A stretch of 64,000 nucleotides of DNA from Ceratopteris richardii (lineage: Eukaryota > Streptophyta > Polypodiopsida > Polypodiales > Pteridaceae): positions 52,690,527-52,754,526 of the forward strand of contig CM035437.1 in NCBI GenBank assembly GCA_020310875.1. The letters run 5' to 3'. Position 1 is the stretch's first letter; the number at the start of each line of letters is the position of its first letter. The notes under the pieces were generated by a model. That model searched no databases, was not told the origin of the DNA, and worked only from the letters and a program-made list of their open reading frames with translations. The position numbers and the translations under genes were made by a program. Below are positions 10,858-22,507 of the stretch, piece by piece.

Positions 10858-13506
10858 ATGGCTGAGGCAGCAGGAACTAGCTCTCACACAGAAACGAGCC
10901 CGCAAGTGGTGGACTGAGACAGTTTACCCGTTTTGCCTGAGACAAATGAAAGACCAGAAGAATTGAAGGCCATCAAAATCATACCTATTGTGGACCCTCC
11001 GCGTCGCCACACCATGCCCATAGGAAAGACTTCCCACTGGTTTACTGAGGTGGCAGGACCCTTGGGTGAAGGAACGTACCTATGGGAATCAGAGTTGGAC
11101 TTCAATGGGAAGCAAGGCAGATACCATTTCTTTACAAGAGAATTCAAGAAATTACAAAATGCAAAAGGTCTACGTTCGATATGGGAAAAGGCAGGATTGA
11201 ATGCATATTTCAGTGCACGGCTCCCAAAGCCCGACTTCATGCGATGCTACTATCTCATCAACACCTTGACTCCAAACCAGAACCCAAAAGGTGCAAGCTC
11301 ATTTGTGATTCCATCTCTGACAAAGGGGAATGAGCTCAAGAGGTTCAGGCTATCAAACAACTTGGTGAGAGAGGCTCTAGATATGCGTGGAATGCATATT
11401 CCTACAGAAAAGGAAACACTAGTACCGGATTACATGAAGAATCGAAGTCTCACCAAACTCAAGGACATGGTGTCCATGACGCCTAATATTGCAATACACC
11501 TTCGCATGTGCATGCAACACTTTGCTTTCCCGGCACAAGATAGATTCACCATGCCGCCCAAAAAGATTTGGTTTAGTTTGTATCTGGCAGAGACACAGAG
11601 CCTCACCATCAACTTACCCCACTGGATAATTGATCAGATACACCTAGCTCACAAACGATGGCCGCGGAAACAGGTTTTATATGGTTGCTGTGCTCTGACG
11701 AGAATCATTTATAGGTGTTTGGCTTATGACATTCCTATTCAATGGGCCCTAATGTGGAATCGTGTAGAGCAGTTTAGAGGCAGGACATCCACTGGACCCC
11801 CTTCTAAGAAGATGAGAGGCACTGTCCAAGTCCCATGTGCTCAACCACATGGAGCCACCCTAACACCAGATGTTACCCCTCCACCCCGAAGAGTCCGACC
11901 ATTCACACTCCGACTTCCAAGACGCAGCACCGATGGTTCCACCTTGATAATCCCTCCTATCTCAACCGATCTTGAATTTCCCAGTGGTGCACCTTTGGAA
12001 GAACTCACTAATGAAGATTTCGAACAATTATTACAAGATGTAGAGCTGGAGGCAGAAGAGGCACAACAAGCGGAAAACGTGCAAACGCAGGCCACAACCT
12101 CCCAAGCACCTGTCACCCCAGTTGAAGTGGATGAAGAGGATGACGGAGATGAAGAACATGAGGAAGATGAGGAGGATTATGATCAAGAGCATCAAGAGGA
12201 GCAACAAGAAGTGCCAGAACTTGTAGGTGCACCAGCATATACAGCTCAACTACAAAGGTTATACGACACAATCAAAGCAGTACAAGAAAGGCATCAACTC
12301 TCTCTTGTATCAGGTCAAGCTTTGATGCAAGAAATGCTATCAGATGAGGGGGTGGACCAACATTTCATTGACATCCTCAAATTAGTGTCAGAATCTTTAG
12401 GAGTTCCGGAGGTTGTCCACACTGCAGTCCGCCAGTCCGTGAGGTATGACAAACGCAGAGTTGACACATTACCACGAGCAGGTAAGACTATCAGGATACC
12501 CGTCACAGAACAAGAAGTAACCATTGAAACAACAGCTACTCCCACAACCACCACTGACCTCTCTGCCGAAACCTTCGTTCAGACATCACCCATCTCACCC
12601 CAGCATCCTCCATCACCACCTTCTCCACACCCACCACCACCTCCCACCATGGAAGAAACGACAGTCATCACCTCTGCCTTCACTTATAACCCATCCTCAT
12701 TCACATCATTCTCATTTCGAGAACCCACCTCACAAGACACCCTCTTCTCCTTCGTCACCAATCCCTTGTACACTTCATCCCTTCTATCCTCCGAACCCAT
12801 AACTAGCCATCCCATAATTCCAAGTGTAGTTGGAAACCCAGCACCCATCGAAGGCACCCTGTGTTTCCCAACCTATTCCCCACTACGGGTACCTCCATTC
12901 CATGACCCTCACTTCCCATCTGGCCCCTACCCCTCTTTCAACCTGACCTCACCACCCCAATACCCGTCCTTTGTGGAGCAGTTCATCCGCTCTCCAATGT
13001 TTCAGAGGCACATTTCCCTGATGTTCGCAACGACATCAATTTACACGAACACCACACTCACTTCACCTACCATACCCACCTACATGGTAGCCCCTGTACA
13101 CACCACTTTGTCTGACCCAATGGACATTTCACCAACCACAGCACCTCTCCCCACGATTCCACCATCTCCCCCTCCCTTACCCCCCATGTCACCACTCACA
13201 TCATTGGCACACACAGCATTCACTACCCCCCTACCCAATCCCACCTCCCCTGCACTTCAAAATTTTCCCCTGGCATCTCATAATGTAAATAGCACGTTCA
13301 ACACCTTACTTCAGTGTGCACATCAACTACAACAAGAATACCATCAATTGGAAGAACGCACTACGGCCCTCCAGGCAGAATCTCAACGTCTGCAAGCTAG
13401 GGTCACCACTCTTGAAGCTGACTACCAAACGCTCCTAACCGAGCATACCACCTTACAGCAGGCTCACTCCGAACTGGAATCAAAGACATCAACAGTGGAT
13501 GACTAA
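10858..13506 (+). pseudogene. Element A ORF3, N-terminal part (unknown function)
   Basis: The start is set at the ATG at 10858 (MAEAAGTSSH), which lines up with MQIEGPSAAG at the start of ORF3 in C. A TGA at 10915-10917 interrupts it, after which 857 codons are open. Residues up to about 290 form a globular region conserved in B and C: HWF, GRYHFFTREFKKLQ, FMRCYYLINTL, MQHFAFPAQDRFTMP, WIIDQIHLAHKRW and GCCALTRIIYRCL. The pattern resembles domains found in other plant retroelement extra ORFs (the 'putative plant transposon protein' type), but that is a guess. An acidic stretch (near 12120-12200) and a long Pro/Ser/Thr-rich region follow, then a heptad-like coiled coil. No signal peptide or membrane segment is seen, so it does not look like an envelope protein. 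Confidence 0.75.
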
Positions 13507-15252
13507 GCAGTCAAGGAATTAGAAATAATGCTCCAAGCGCAAATGATATCTAACGCTACACTCAGACGCAACATTGGGCTATTAAGGAAGCATATGGCAG
13601 CAGCACTAGAAGAGAACAAGAGACTTCAACAACAAAACCAAGACAACTTTGAAGCGGCTATGGAAGGAACTGTAGGAGCAACCATTAGCCCTACCAGATA
13701 TAGAGCAGTCCCATCGGAAGACATTCGCATCTTACTTGAGGAGCATGCAAATTTCTTGGAGTCATATGAAAAGTTAGAGACTGAATGTGCAGATCTAAAG
13801 AAACAGATAGCCAGTGTCCCCACAGCTCAACAGGAGCCGGCAATCTTGCAACACTCTACAGAAGAAGTAGAGACCCTCCGAAAACAGGTGGCAGAACTCC
13901 AAGCATGCCTCTTACCATATGAAAGGCCACCCTCGCCCATTGAAGAACCAGAACCTGAAACAGTAGTGGAAATCCCCGTCGATGACAGCTATGAAGAGCC
14001 ATATGAGCCGATGCCGACACCCGGTGGTCGAACTACAGAGGAAGGACAAGACACTTTAGAAATTCAAGTTCCAGATTGGGTCAAAAGGGTCGAGAAAGTG
14101 GGTAAGACACATGATGATCGTGTGGCTGTGCAAATGCAATCTCTCACAAATCTGGAAGAAACTGTCCTTCGGTCTTCTTACTTTCAAAATCTATCCCATC
14201 AACAGTTAATCACAACATCAGAGTCGCAATACATGCCGTATTTTGTCTTGCTACATGATTATAATGCAGAAGTCAAGAGACATACAGGGAAGGAGCCCAC
14301 ATTCGCCACTCAATTTGAGCTAGGGGATTTACCGACAGATGCACGTGCTGGCTCGATCTTCCAACCTAATTGGCATGCACGTCTACTAACCGATTACCCA
14401 GAGATGATGAGCACCTGGGCAACCATGCCACTATATATCAAGTATAATCCATGCTATTGCCCAGTGGTACGTCGCAGATCCTGGCAAGCATTTGCAATCA
14501 AGGTACGCAACAATAAAGAATGCTCGGCTTGGGTTAACTATCCATATTTTGCTCCACCTCGAGGGACCCCAACCGTAGCCTACATGATATCAACAATTCG
14601 GCACTGGTCTACACGTCTAAATAATGTACCCGACATAGTAGCGAAAATGTGTATGAAGATATTCGAGCTCATGACCATTGTCTTCAAAACCTTTCGGAAT
14701 GTACAAGCTCCATACATCTCTGCCCCTGGATTCTCTCAAGGTAACAAGGATTTAGTCTACGACATGAGCCAGACCCCCTCGGTCACTATAATCTTTGCTT
14801 GGCATGCACGAATAAAGTACTTACCCACATGCTTCAAGCAGACATTTGAGGAAATGTTCTCTACGGGATTCTGGGAATATCATTCGGAAATTTTCATTCC
14901 CAGACCCACACATTTGCTACACCTATTCGCAGTAGAACAAGCGATCCATGCAGATCAGTTACGTCTGCCACATCCGGACATTCCAGGACCAATTGATTGG
15001 GATCGTATGATGACAGATTTGGACAGAGGACTACACATACAAGAACATCAGCTTGCCACTCAGGTTGTGGAATATTACATCCAACACTCCCAGCAACAAG
15101 GGTCTGTCAGGGACGACAGACGCGAGAGAGGGGGGGGTGTTGAGAGTAGTATGGGCACCCAAGGACTGACTAGACAAGGAAGCCAGCGGAGAGAGTCAGA
15201 GCGAGGTGAAGGAGTAAGTAGACAAAGCAGTCGACGCAAATCTAGCAGATAG
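13507..15252 (+). pseudogene. Element A ORF3, C-terminal part (coiled coil plus conserved domain)
   Basis: This is in the same frame as the preceding part; only a TAA at 13504-13506 separates them, so the original protein was about 1,465 residues. The coiled coil continues for about 130 residues (LRRNIGLLRKHMAAALEENK). A second conserved region near residues 280-480 has the pattern IKYNPCYCPVVRRRSWQAF and FWEYHSEIFIPRPTHLL, matched in B by LKINPAYCLVARRREW and FFERESEIF. The last 38 codons run past the PPT into the 3' LTR. Function unknown. Confidence 0.75.
15124..15137 (+). promoter_or_regulatory. Polypurine tract of element A
   Basis: GAGAGAGGGGGGGG lies immediately before TGTTGAGAG, the inferred LTR start. 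Such tracts prime plus-strand DNA synthesis in LTR retrotransposons. The LTR start it predicts agrees with the start of C's 5' LTR and with the outer end of the inverted LTR. Confidence 0.75.
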
Positions 15253-15775
15253 GCCCTGCAAATTTTTCCAAATCAACATCTTTATAGCAGTGATTCTTAT
15301 CACTAACAATCATTGTAAATACCATTTCATATTTTTGTAGCTCCATTTTGTGCAAGCCAAGGAGTCCTTGAGCTTGAGGAGCCTTAGAAGTACCTACATA
15401 TCAATTTTCGTATTTTTTAGACTCCGTTTAAGCCCTCAAATTGGCCCTGGAACCTAATTTTTAACTAGGCCGGACACTAGGTCTGGACAGGGCCAAAACC
15501 TAGTCAAAAACTATAAAAAGGGCTAGAGAGCTCATTTTTGAGGTTGGATTGTAATTGAAATGAACTTGTAAGAGCTTTTTGGAAGTAATCTAAGAACTCC
15601 ATTGATTCTCACTCTTTGTCTTGCCGTGTGTGCGCGTGTGCGTGTATGTGTGTGCATGCTTGTGTGCTTCTCACTCACGCACTTGTGCCTCCACTTGCTC
15701 GAGGTCTTCATACCATCCTCACGTCTTCCCGGATTGACATTAAAGGAGGTGCTACTCATCACTGAGCTACAAGCA
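15138..15775 (+). repeat. 3' LTR of element A
   Basis: A 638-bp LTR running from TGTTGAGAG to CTACAAGCA (TG...CA ends). Both ends are inferred by matching the 5' LTR of C (35112-35775) and the inverted copy at 15776-16367. Shared blocks include GAGGAGTC...GAGCTTGAGGAG, GGAACCTAATTTTTAACTA, the TATA region, a GTGTGCGTGT microsatellite and GGATTGACATTAA. The partner 5' LTR is outside the window. Confidence 0.75.
15512..15519 (+). promoter_or_regulatory. TATA box of the element A LTR
   Basis: TATAAAAA sits in a GC-poor stretch followed by GGGCTAGAGAGCTC, which is conserved in C (TATAAAG at 35474) and in the inverted LTR copy. It is likely the core Pol II promoter of the LTR, starting RNA some 30 bases downstream. 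Confidence 0.6.
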
Positions 15776-16367
15776 TAAGCACCACCTCCTTTACTTGTCA
15801 ATCTTCGGAGACGTGAGGACCGGTATGAAGACCGTGAGCAAGTGAAGGCACAAGTGCATGAGTGAAAGCACACAAACATGCACACACATACACACACATG
15901 CGCACAAGGTAAGATCAAAGAGAGGAACAATGGAAAGCTTCGATTGCAAAAGATTTCTCTTACAAAATCTCTATTCTCTAACAAGCTAACCCCAAAAATG
16001 AGCTCTATAGCTCTTTTTATGGTTTTTTCAGTAGTTTTGGCCCTGTCCAGACCTAGTGTTCGGCCTAGTTAAAAATTAGGTTCCAGGGCTTATTTGAGGG
16101 CTCAAACGAAGTCTAAAAATTATGAAAATTGGTAGGATGATACTTCTAATACTCCTCAAGCTTGAGGACTCCTCGGCTTGAACAAAATGGAGTCACAAAA
16201 ATAGAAAATGGTAATTACAATGGTTTTTAGTGATGAAAATCACTGTTTTTGTAGGGGATTCTTCTGAAAAGGTGACATGTACTTCTTGGAGCTCCCTACT
16301 TGCTCCCTCTTCTTGTGTGTCCACTTCTTTGATGCACCTTTGTGCTTGTCCTTGATCTTGAGCTTCA
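15776..16367 (-). repeat. Inverted LTR of the A/C family adjoining A
   Basis: Read on the minus strand, this runs from TGTTGAAGCTCAAG (16367) through AGTGATTTTCATCAC, GAGGAGTCCTCAAGCTTGAGG and GGTATGAAGACCGTGAGCAA equivalents. It parallels A's 3' LTR at lower identity and lacks about 25 bp at the inner end. It has no PPT, PBS or coding region of its own, so it is a solo or truncated LTR. With A's LTR it makes a palindrome of about 1.2 kb. Confidence 0.7.
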
Positions 16368-16379
16368 ACATGGGTGCAT

Positions 16380-18882
16380 AGTTTAAAGCACAAGCTTCTC
16401 TTGGTGATTGAACCAACATACAATGAACACAACACTTTTTTCTTGATCACTTTAGAATTGGCTGGCTTCTTTACTAGAAATGATAGGTTGTTGCCATGGA
16501 AGACCTCAATGATTAAGCTTCACAATGAGTTTTTCCAAAAGACACACTTGTCAAATCTTCTTTAGCTATGAAAATCAAGGTATAAATCATACTTTCATTT
16601 GTTCTTGAAGCTCAATTACACTTAAGGTTCAACTTTGTATTCAAAGACATATGAGTCAATATATAATTGGTAAGAAGATTGACATAGCCTCCCTTATAAC
16701 ATTTGAAAAATCATGTTTGGATTTTCTATGTATCAATCTAGCTCAAAGTGGTAATTTGAATTAGTGCATGCTTTCTTGAGCATCATGAGAGCTTATTCTT
16801 TGTGCTTGTACTAGGTGGACCTTGTTCAAAACATTTCATGTTTTAACCTCTTTGTCCTATCCAAATATCTATTACTTTGGATTCTCAACATAGTTAATGT
16901 TGAATTGGTAAAACATTTATCATGTAAGACATATTCTTGAATGTTTAAGTATAAATGATACTTTATTCAAGAATACCAAGTACATTCTAACTCTTTGGAC
17001 CATTAGCCATGAAGGTCATGAATTAGTATTAGCAAAGTTTTTTTTCCTCTTTGGGACACTTTATGAACAACTTAGTCACAAGTGTTTTACTCCCTAACTT
17101 TTGGTTTTATATTAGTGAAAGTTATAATCTTCCAAAGTGCTAGCCTTTATTTGGAGATGTTTACTTTCAAAGATCTTCCTATAGTTGACTTGAGAACAAG
17201 CTTGTGGTATGTTCATAGGAAAATGGTGTGATTCATGACATAGAATACTAGATTATTTCATTTAAGTTCTTGCCTTTAGGAAATATCTCATTTCCTAAGG
17301 AGCACTTGTCTAGGTTTCTGCTTGGAGGTGAAAAACTAATGAAACCATGAACTAACTCTCTAACTCTTCTAAGAAGAAGATATCTTTCAAAACTTCCATG
17401 GTTTTTTTGCCACTCTATTGTTACTATAGATGCAACAGAACCTAACATCCATCTATTGAACTTTTAAAGGTCAATTTATCTTAAGTTCAGTTAATCTTCT
17501 TTGATTTCCATCACTTCTTTGGTTGGAATCAAGTGAGATCATTCACTTCAAAGTGCTCAGGGAACTTTGAAAACTAGTTTAAGTTATCATCCTATTTGGA
17601 TGCATGAGACGTTACACAAGAAAGCATAAAATCTCTTTCTAAACTTGTTTTATGACTCTCCAAATATCACATGGACTTTAGAGTCATCAATTTTATAGTT
17701 TTGCAAGTAGTCATGTATTCTTTCCCATTGAAATGGAAAGAAAACTTAATGTTTGACTTCCTTCTTGTGCCTACTTTTATTAAGCAATACATCTAGCACT
17801 CTTAATGCAACTCTTCATTAAATATTTGATACCTATGTATCCATTCAGGAAGGAATTTACTAGGTGTGTGAGTTGCAAAGTAATAACTAGCATTACTTGC
17901 AACTAACTAGACTTTCCTTCTTTTCAAATGTCAAGCTTAATTTTTACCAAGTAAGCTAACTATTATGAAAGTAGATTCATTTATCTACATAGCAAACGAT
18001 TATACCCTGTGTTTTTGCAAATACATATGCTTGTATGAAAATTCATATATTTGCATGCATGTTTTGCCAATTTTATGCATACCCTAAATGACTCAAGAAT
18101 TTATCATGCTTTCCATGCATGCACTTCATGTTTCTATGTTGTGCACAAACACACTACTCATGCTTCATTTAAAGATATGAACATGATGCACATGCTTGAG
18201 TGCATCGAAAACCTCTTCTAACAATAAGGAAGTTTGTTTTGTGCATTGGAAGCATTCTTTTAGAAGGAGGAATGTGCAAACAGTCATTCATTTCCATGAA
18301 TGAAGTGGAAACAATGAGTAATAGATGTAAACAAGTGCTTGATGGTTTTTCCAATGCATCTATGCTTGCTTGTTTTGCTTTCATTAATTATCAATAAAGT
18401 GAAGAATTATTCCATATTTCCATGATAGTTAGATGCATTCCATATGAAAGCAAAGTATTGAAATCAAGCATAAACTAGGAAAGTACTTAGCTTGGATAGA
18501 TATCTATGTCCTTCCATTGGTCATTGAGAAGAGTCATTGTATGCTTCATAGCTACCCTTGGATCTCCTTAAAGAAGGGCCAACCTTAATAGCCATGCTCA
18601 GAAACTTGTCCTCCAACATCTCGTGTTCGCAATTCTAAGATCCTTTTGAATCCGATAGAGCTCATCTAAAGTTATCGATGCCTTCCTTTGATTCTATTTA
18701 ACACATTTATAGATAATGATATGGTGGGAATGTCTACATGGTGCTTGAGAAGAAGGGGTGGACATGATGAGGTTCTCTCAACCAAACTTTGAGAGCTTGA
18801 ATCTTGGTAGGTACAAGAAACTGCACCATGCTAACCAATTGATCCTTTTGTTACTTCCACAAATAAGGAAGTGGTGAGTGTG
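16380..18882 (-). mobile_element. D': decayed minus-strand relative of non-coding element D
   Basis: No credible ORF. Read on the minus strand, the stretch aligns with the internal region of D (about 45450-47000). Anchors are AAGCTAAGTA-TTTCC...ATGCTTGATTT, CTAGTTAGTTGCAA...TTTGCAACTCA, GATGACTCTAA-GTCC, AAGTGATGGAAATCAAAG and GATGTTA-GTTC...GTTGCATCT. The relic shows D is a family with a conserved non-coding body. I could not find LTRs or the tRNA-like array in D'; its exact ends are uncertain. Element B inserted at its right edge. Confidence 0.6.
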
Positions 18883-19714
18883 TGTTTGTTATTGATCTTT
18901 GGAGTTGTCCTCTCCAATCATTTAGCATAAAGAATTAACAATACATCTTTATTTTGTCAATCCTGGAAGTATTCAAGAGACCACAGCCCCTTCTAGATGA
19001 TAGAATCCAAGAAATAAGAGGTAAATGGCTGAATTTCTGAGAATAATGAAGATGAAGAGGAATTTCTAGGGTTTGGATTATCTTGAACAAATCTCCATCA
19101 TTTTCCACAATCTTGGTGTCTAAATCATGTTATTTCTTCAGCAGAACACAATCATGAAGTCAAAACTCAAAAATGTTACCTGTACCATCCAGATGAGACA
19201 ATCGTGATTCTGTACAAACAGAAGATTTTCATCTCCAACACTATTTTTCATCAATTTCTCACTCAATACATCAGCAATCAGCTCTCTTCATACATATTCA
19301 ACAGAAATACACAATAGAAGCTCACAAATCTCCATGGATACACAAAGAATAGACTCACAACTCAAAGAAATCACACAAAGAGGAGAAAACACGATTTTCA
19401 GCAGGAAACTCTCTCTTCACTTGGATATCATCTAAACAAATAATCAACCAACCCCCTCATAATAGAGGAAATTGTCTTTTATACATTTTCAAGTGTCCCT
19501 TTTCACACTTGAATTTTGGTCCTTTCCTCTATTATTCTAAAAATATGCTATCTAGGAGTTTCCAAAAATTCTAGAAAAATTACATAAGATTCTATTCTAC
19601 ATAAGGAAGATTCTTCCTTATTTTTACATCAGTTACATAAATATTTTTACAAGTTTTTTGGCATTTTACAATTGTTTTCCATAAAAAATGCTTCAAAAAA
19701 TACATCTTCTAACA
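18883..19714 (-). repeat. 3' LTR of element B
   Basis: The left copy of the 832-bp LTR; the element runs on the minus strand, so this is the 3' end. It has the same length as the right copy with no indels seen. TATA-like sequence lies at 19476-19483 (CTTTTATA on the plus strand, TATAAAAG on the minus strand). Confidence 0.95.
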
Positions 19715-19730
19715 TTTCTTCCCCTCTTAG
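19715..19730 (-). promoter_or_regulatory. Polypurine tract of element B
   Basis: The plus strand TTTCTTCCCCTCTTAG reads CTAAGAGGGGAAGAAA on the element strand, directly before the 3' LTR. It primes plus-strand synthesis. Confidence 0.85.
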
Positions 19731-19883
19731 ACCTTTTGGCTCCTGACAAAAGACTTTCCAGCTCTTATATCATGAATACTCTCTTCACTTGTTCTTTCGT
19801 TGATAGACCTGTGACAGTAGGTCATGACTTTTTCTTTCTGTAATGTTCAGGTTATTTACCATTTCAAACAATGCTTTCCTCCA

Positions 19884-20432
19884 CTATACTGCAGCTTCTG
19901 GTTTATCAATTACATCCTTTTTCAAATATTCTGTGTAAGCAGCTTCATATGCAGTAAGACGAGACTTGGTGACTACTGACAAGTTTCCAAATATCTCTGA
20001 TTCCCTCTCAAAAAACCCATAATCGAATGCATCTTCAAAAATTTGTAAATAATGACTGCCCAAAAATATTATTCTGTTGTAGTATGCCATTAAACAGATT
20101 CTATCGGGTGTTTCACTGAGATCAAACAATAATGCATCAGTAGGGGAATTGAAGCCAATATAGTTTAAGATTCTGACATCTGTATCTGTGTATGTCTCTA
20201 TACATGCCAGAATTAGTCTCATTACTCTGATCAGTAAAATGCATGCTGGGTCATTCACATCTTTGTATGTAGCTATAATAGACTCAGCTGTATCCACCAT
20301 ATATTTTTTTGTAGGCCATGTTCCTGCCTTTGGACCTGCTATCTTTGGGAAATTCAACCATTTAGGTGGAATTTGTCTTCTCTCCTTCTTTCCCAAAAAA
20401 CTGTCCATTCTCTTCTTCTTGCTACTAGGCAA
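19884..20432 (-). pseudogene. Element B ORF3, C-terminal segment
   Basis: This 182-codon segment follows the 613-codon segment in another frame. It shares with A the block ending FFERESEIF (A: FWEYHSEIF) followed by a Leu/Ala-rich helix. The repeated Ile/Leu spacing suggests an all-helical domain. The function is unknown. A stop near 19884, about 150 bases before the PPT, ends ORF3, so B's ORF3 does not run into the LTR as A's does. Confidence 0.65.
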
Positions 20433-22195
20433 TAAGCTGGATTAATTTTCAACTGAAGGGGTGCTTCCTTCCGAATTTTCCTGCATTCTTTATTTGCATC
20501 CAACCATCTATTCCTCCATTTTGGATTGGCTTTTTCAAATAATTCTTTGGTCACATTGATATCCTCTTCATACTCTAGATATTTATTTGGAGGTAACCCA
20601 ACTCTTGCCAACTGATAGTTTTTTATACTTTCTATAATCATGCACAGAGGTATGCCCAGTCCATCTGCAGCCCAATGATATTGGTCAGGATTTATTCCCT
20701 TATTTAGAGCAAACGTGATAATTTGATCTTCATATTCATCATGCATTTTTTGAATGAAATCCATTCTAGACTCTCTGTTTGTCAACAATTTCTGAACAAA
20801 ATCCTCTGAATATTCTTCTTCTCGTCTTTTATTTTCTAATTCACTGCCATGTGGATTTCTGTCATCATTTCCCTCTTCATAATCTCCTGTATATGTAGTC
20901 TCTATCTGTGCTTCTTCCTGAGCTTGTGGCTTTCCCAGTTTTTTCTGTAGTTCTTCTATTATCACCATCAAACTTCTGTTCTGAGTTGCCCAAATCTCTC
21001 TTTCTTTTATCCATTCAATTCTTTCTTTTTCTAATTTTAATTGCCAATCACTTCTTTCTTTTTCCATATCCATATGCAACTTGTTATAACCTCTCATTGA
21101 TGTAGCAGCATGTGTACTGGCTTGCTTCTCTAGTTCCTTGGCTTCTTTCAATTCTGTTTGTAATCTCTTAATCTCCTTGTGCAATTCTTCCTTTTCTTCC
21201 TCTGTCATCTGAGCAATCTTGCTTTCATCCTTTAACTGACCTTCTTCCAATAATAGCCTGTTTATTTCCTCATTTGCTTTAGTCAAAATTTGATAAGAAG
21301 TCTGCAAGGTTCTATATCTTCCTTCAATTTTTCTCAGCTCCATTTCCAGTTTATTATTCTGCTCTATTAGTTTTACACTCTTTTCTTCAAGATATTGAAT
21401 TCTATTTTGTTTCTGTACTTCTAATTCCTCCAAAGCAATTATTCTAGTTGTAAATTCCTCATTTTTCTCCTGCACCCTCCTCAATTGTTCTGACATTTGT
21501 TCCTTTTCCCTTTTGTGCTCCTTAATGACCATACTGCCTTTCTCAAATTCAGACTCTGCTACCATTCCTGAAATGATCATATTCCTCCTTGAAGGTCTGA
21601 AGCGGTCTATGTTGCTCATAATGATTTGGCAAGCAGATCTTATATTTTTGGGTATTCTTTCCATCCCAACTTCCATTTCCAGTTGTTTGACTTCTATTCG
21701 TTTATCTTCTTTGCACTCATTCTCCTCTTCTTCTTCTTCATACTCTATGACCTTAGTCTTGTGTTCTTCATAGCTTTGATCAATTTCCAATGTTTCTTGG
21801 TCTGCAACATCTTCTTCAAGTTCCAATGTCTGATCACCCTGGTCTTCATGTCTTGATCCATCTTCAACTACCTTTACTTCTTCTACCTCATTACTCTCCA
21901 ATTCTGGTTGTTCTTTTTCAGAGAACTGTGTTTCTTTCTCCTGTATCTCTTTTTCCTGAATTAATGTTGATTCAGTTTCCTCAGTGGATTTTATCAGATC
22001 ATCACTAGTCTGCTTTTTCTGTTCCTCCTCCTGTTCATCTATGTCCATTAGGTCCAGCTCCTCCTCTTGTCCTTGATCTTTTGTGATTGTAATCTCCTCA
22101 TTATTTTTCAAATCATAAAGTACATCCTCTATGCTTTGTTTGATTTCCTTTTCTATAACTCCTTCTTTTAATTCTTCAGCATTCTTCTTTTCCAT
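20354..22195 (-). pseudogene. Element B ORF3, coiled-coil segment
   Basis: A 613-codon open segment, very rich in Glu, Lys and Gln. The N-terminal 190 residues are strongly acidic. Residues about 220-440 show long heptad-like coiled coils (EELEVQKQNRIQYLEEKSVK). The C-terminus has LQLKINPAYCLVARRREW, which matches A's IKYNPCYCPVVRRRSW and anchors the homology. Its downstream continuation is frameshifted into the 182-codon segment. It may be a structural or oligomerising protein; no enzyme motif is seen. Confidence 0.7.
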
Positions 22196-22251
22196 TGTTT
22201 TCTTTATTTCCTGAATTTGGTATGCACCCTTCTGTTTTATGGCTGAACTGC

Positions 22252-22485
22252 TTATCTGTACCCTTTTACTTTTCCTTCATCAAATTTAACATAAGTTTGT
22301 TGGGAAGGTTTGGTCCATATTGTCTTCAACCCTGAATGCACCAGCCCACAACTAAACTCCTTTCTTATTTCACTTTCTTCCTCTGCCATTATTGCCTTTC
22401 CTTTCATCATCCTTCTTTCTTCTTCAGGACTGAGTGGCTTAACTGCTTCTTCCTGAATTTGCTTCTCTTGAGGCTTCTCTATCAA
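22252..22485 (-). pseudogene. Element B ORF3, short middle segment
   Basis: A 77-codon segment (IEKPQEKQIQEEAVKPLSPE) of the same Glu/Lys-rich character, lying between the 364- and 613-codon segments in yet another frame. On its own it has no recognisable domain. It is best explained as part of ORF3 isolated by flanking frameshifts. Confidence 0.5.
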
Positions 22486-22507
22486 CTCTTCATATGTTTT
22501 ATGTTTC

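Larger units (their letters stand above)
1..15775 (+). mobile_element. Element A: Ty3/gypsy LTR retrotransposon, Athila/Tat-like, 5' end outside window
   Basis: Domain order is leader repeats, gag, CCHC knuckles, retropepsin, RT, RNase H, integrase, second retropepsin-like domain, ORF3, PPT and 3' LTR. RT before integrase is the Ty3/gypsy order. The Athila/Tat assignment is inferred from a long ORF after the integrase and from the tRNA-Asp-type PBS of the related elements B and C. This copy is dead: two in-frame stops in gag-pol (3662 and 5357), frameshifts near 2750, 6830 and 9660, and two stops in ORF3 (10915 and 13504). The 5' LTR is not in the window, so age cannot be estimated from LTR pairs. 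Confidence 0.9.

Noticed and set aside
15532..15984. Minus-strand 150-codon ORF
   Set aside because: It spans the LTR palindrome and GT-rich microsatellite; low complexity, no homology expected.
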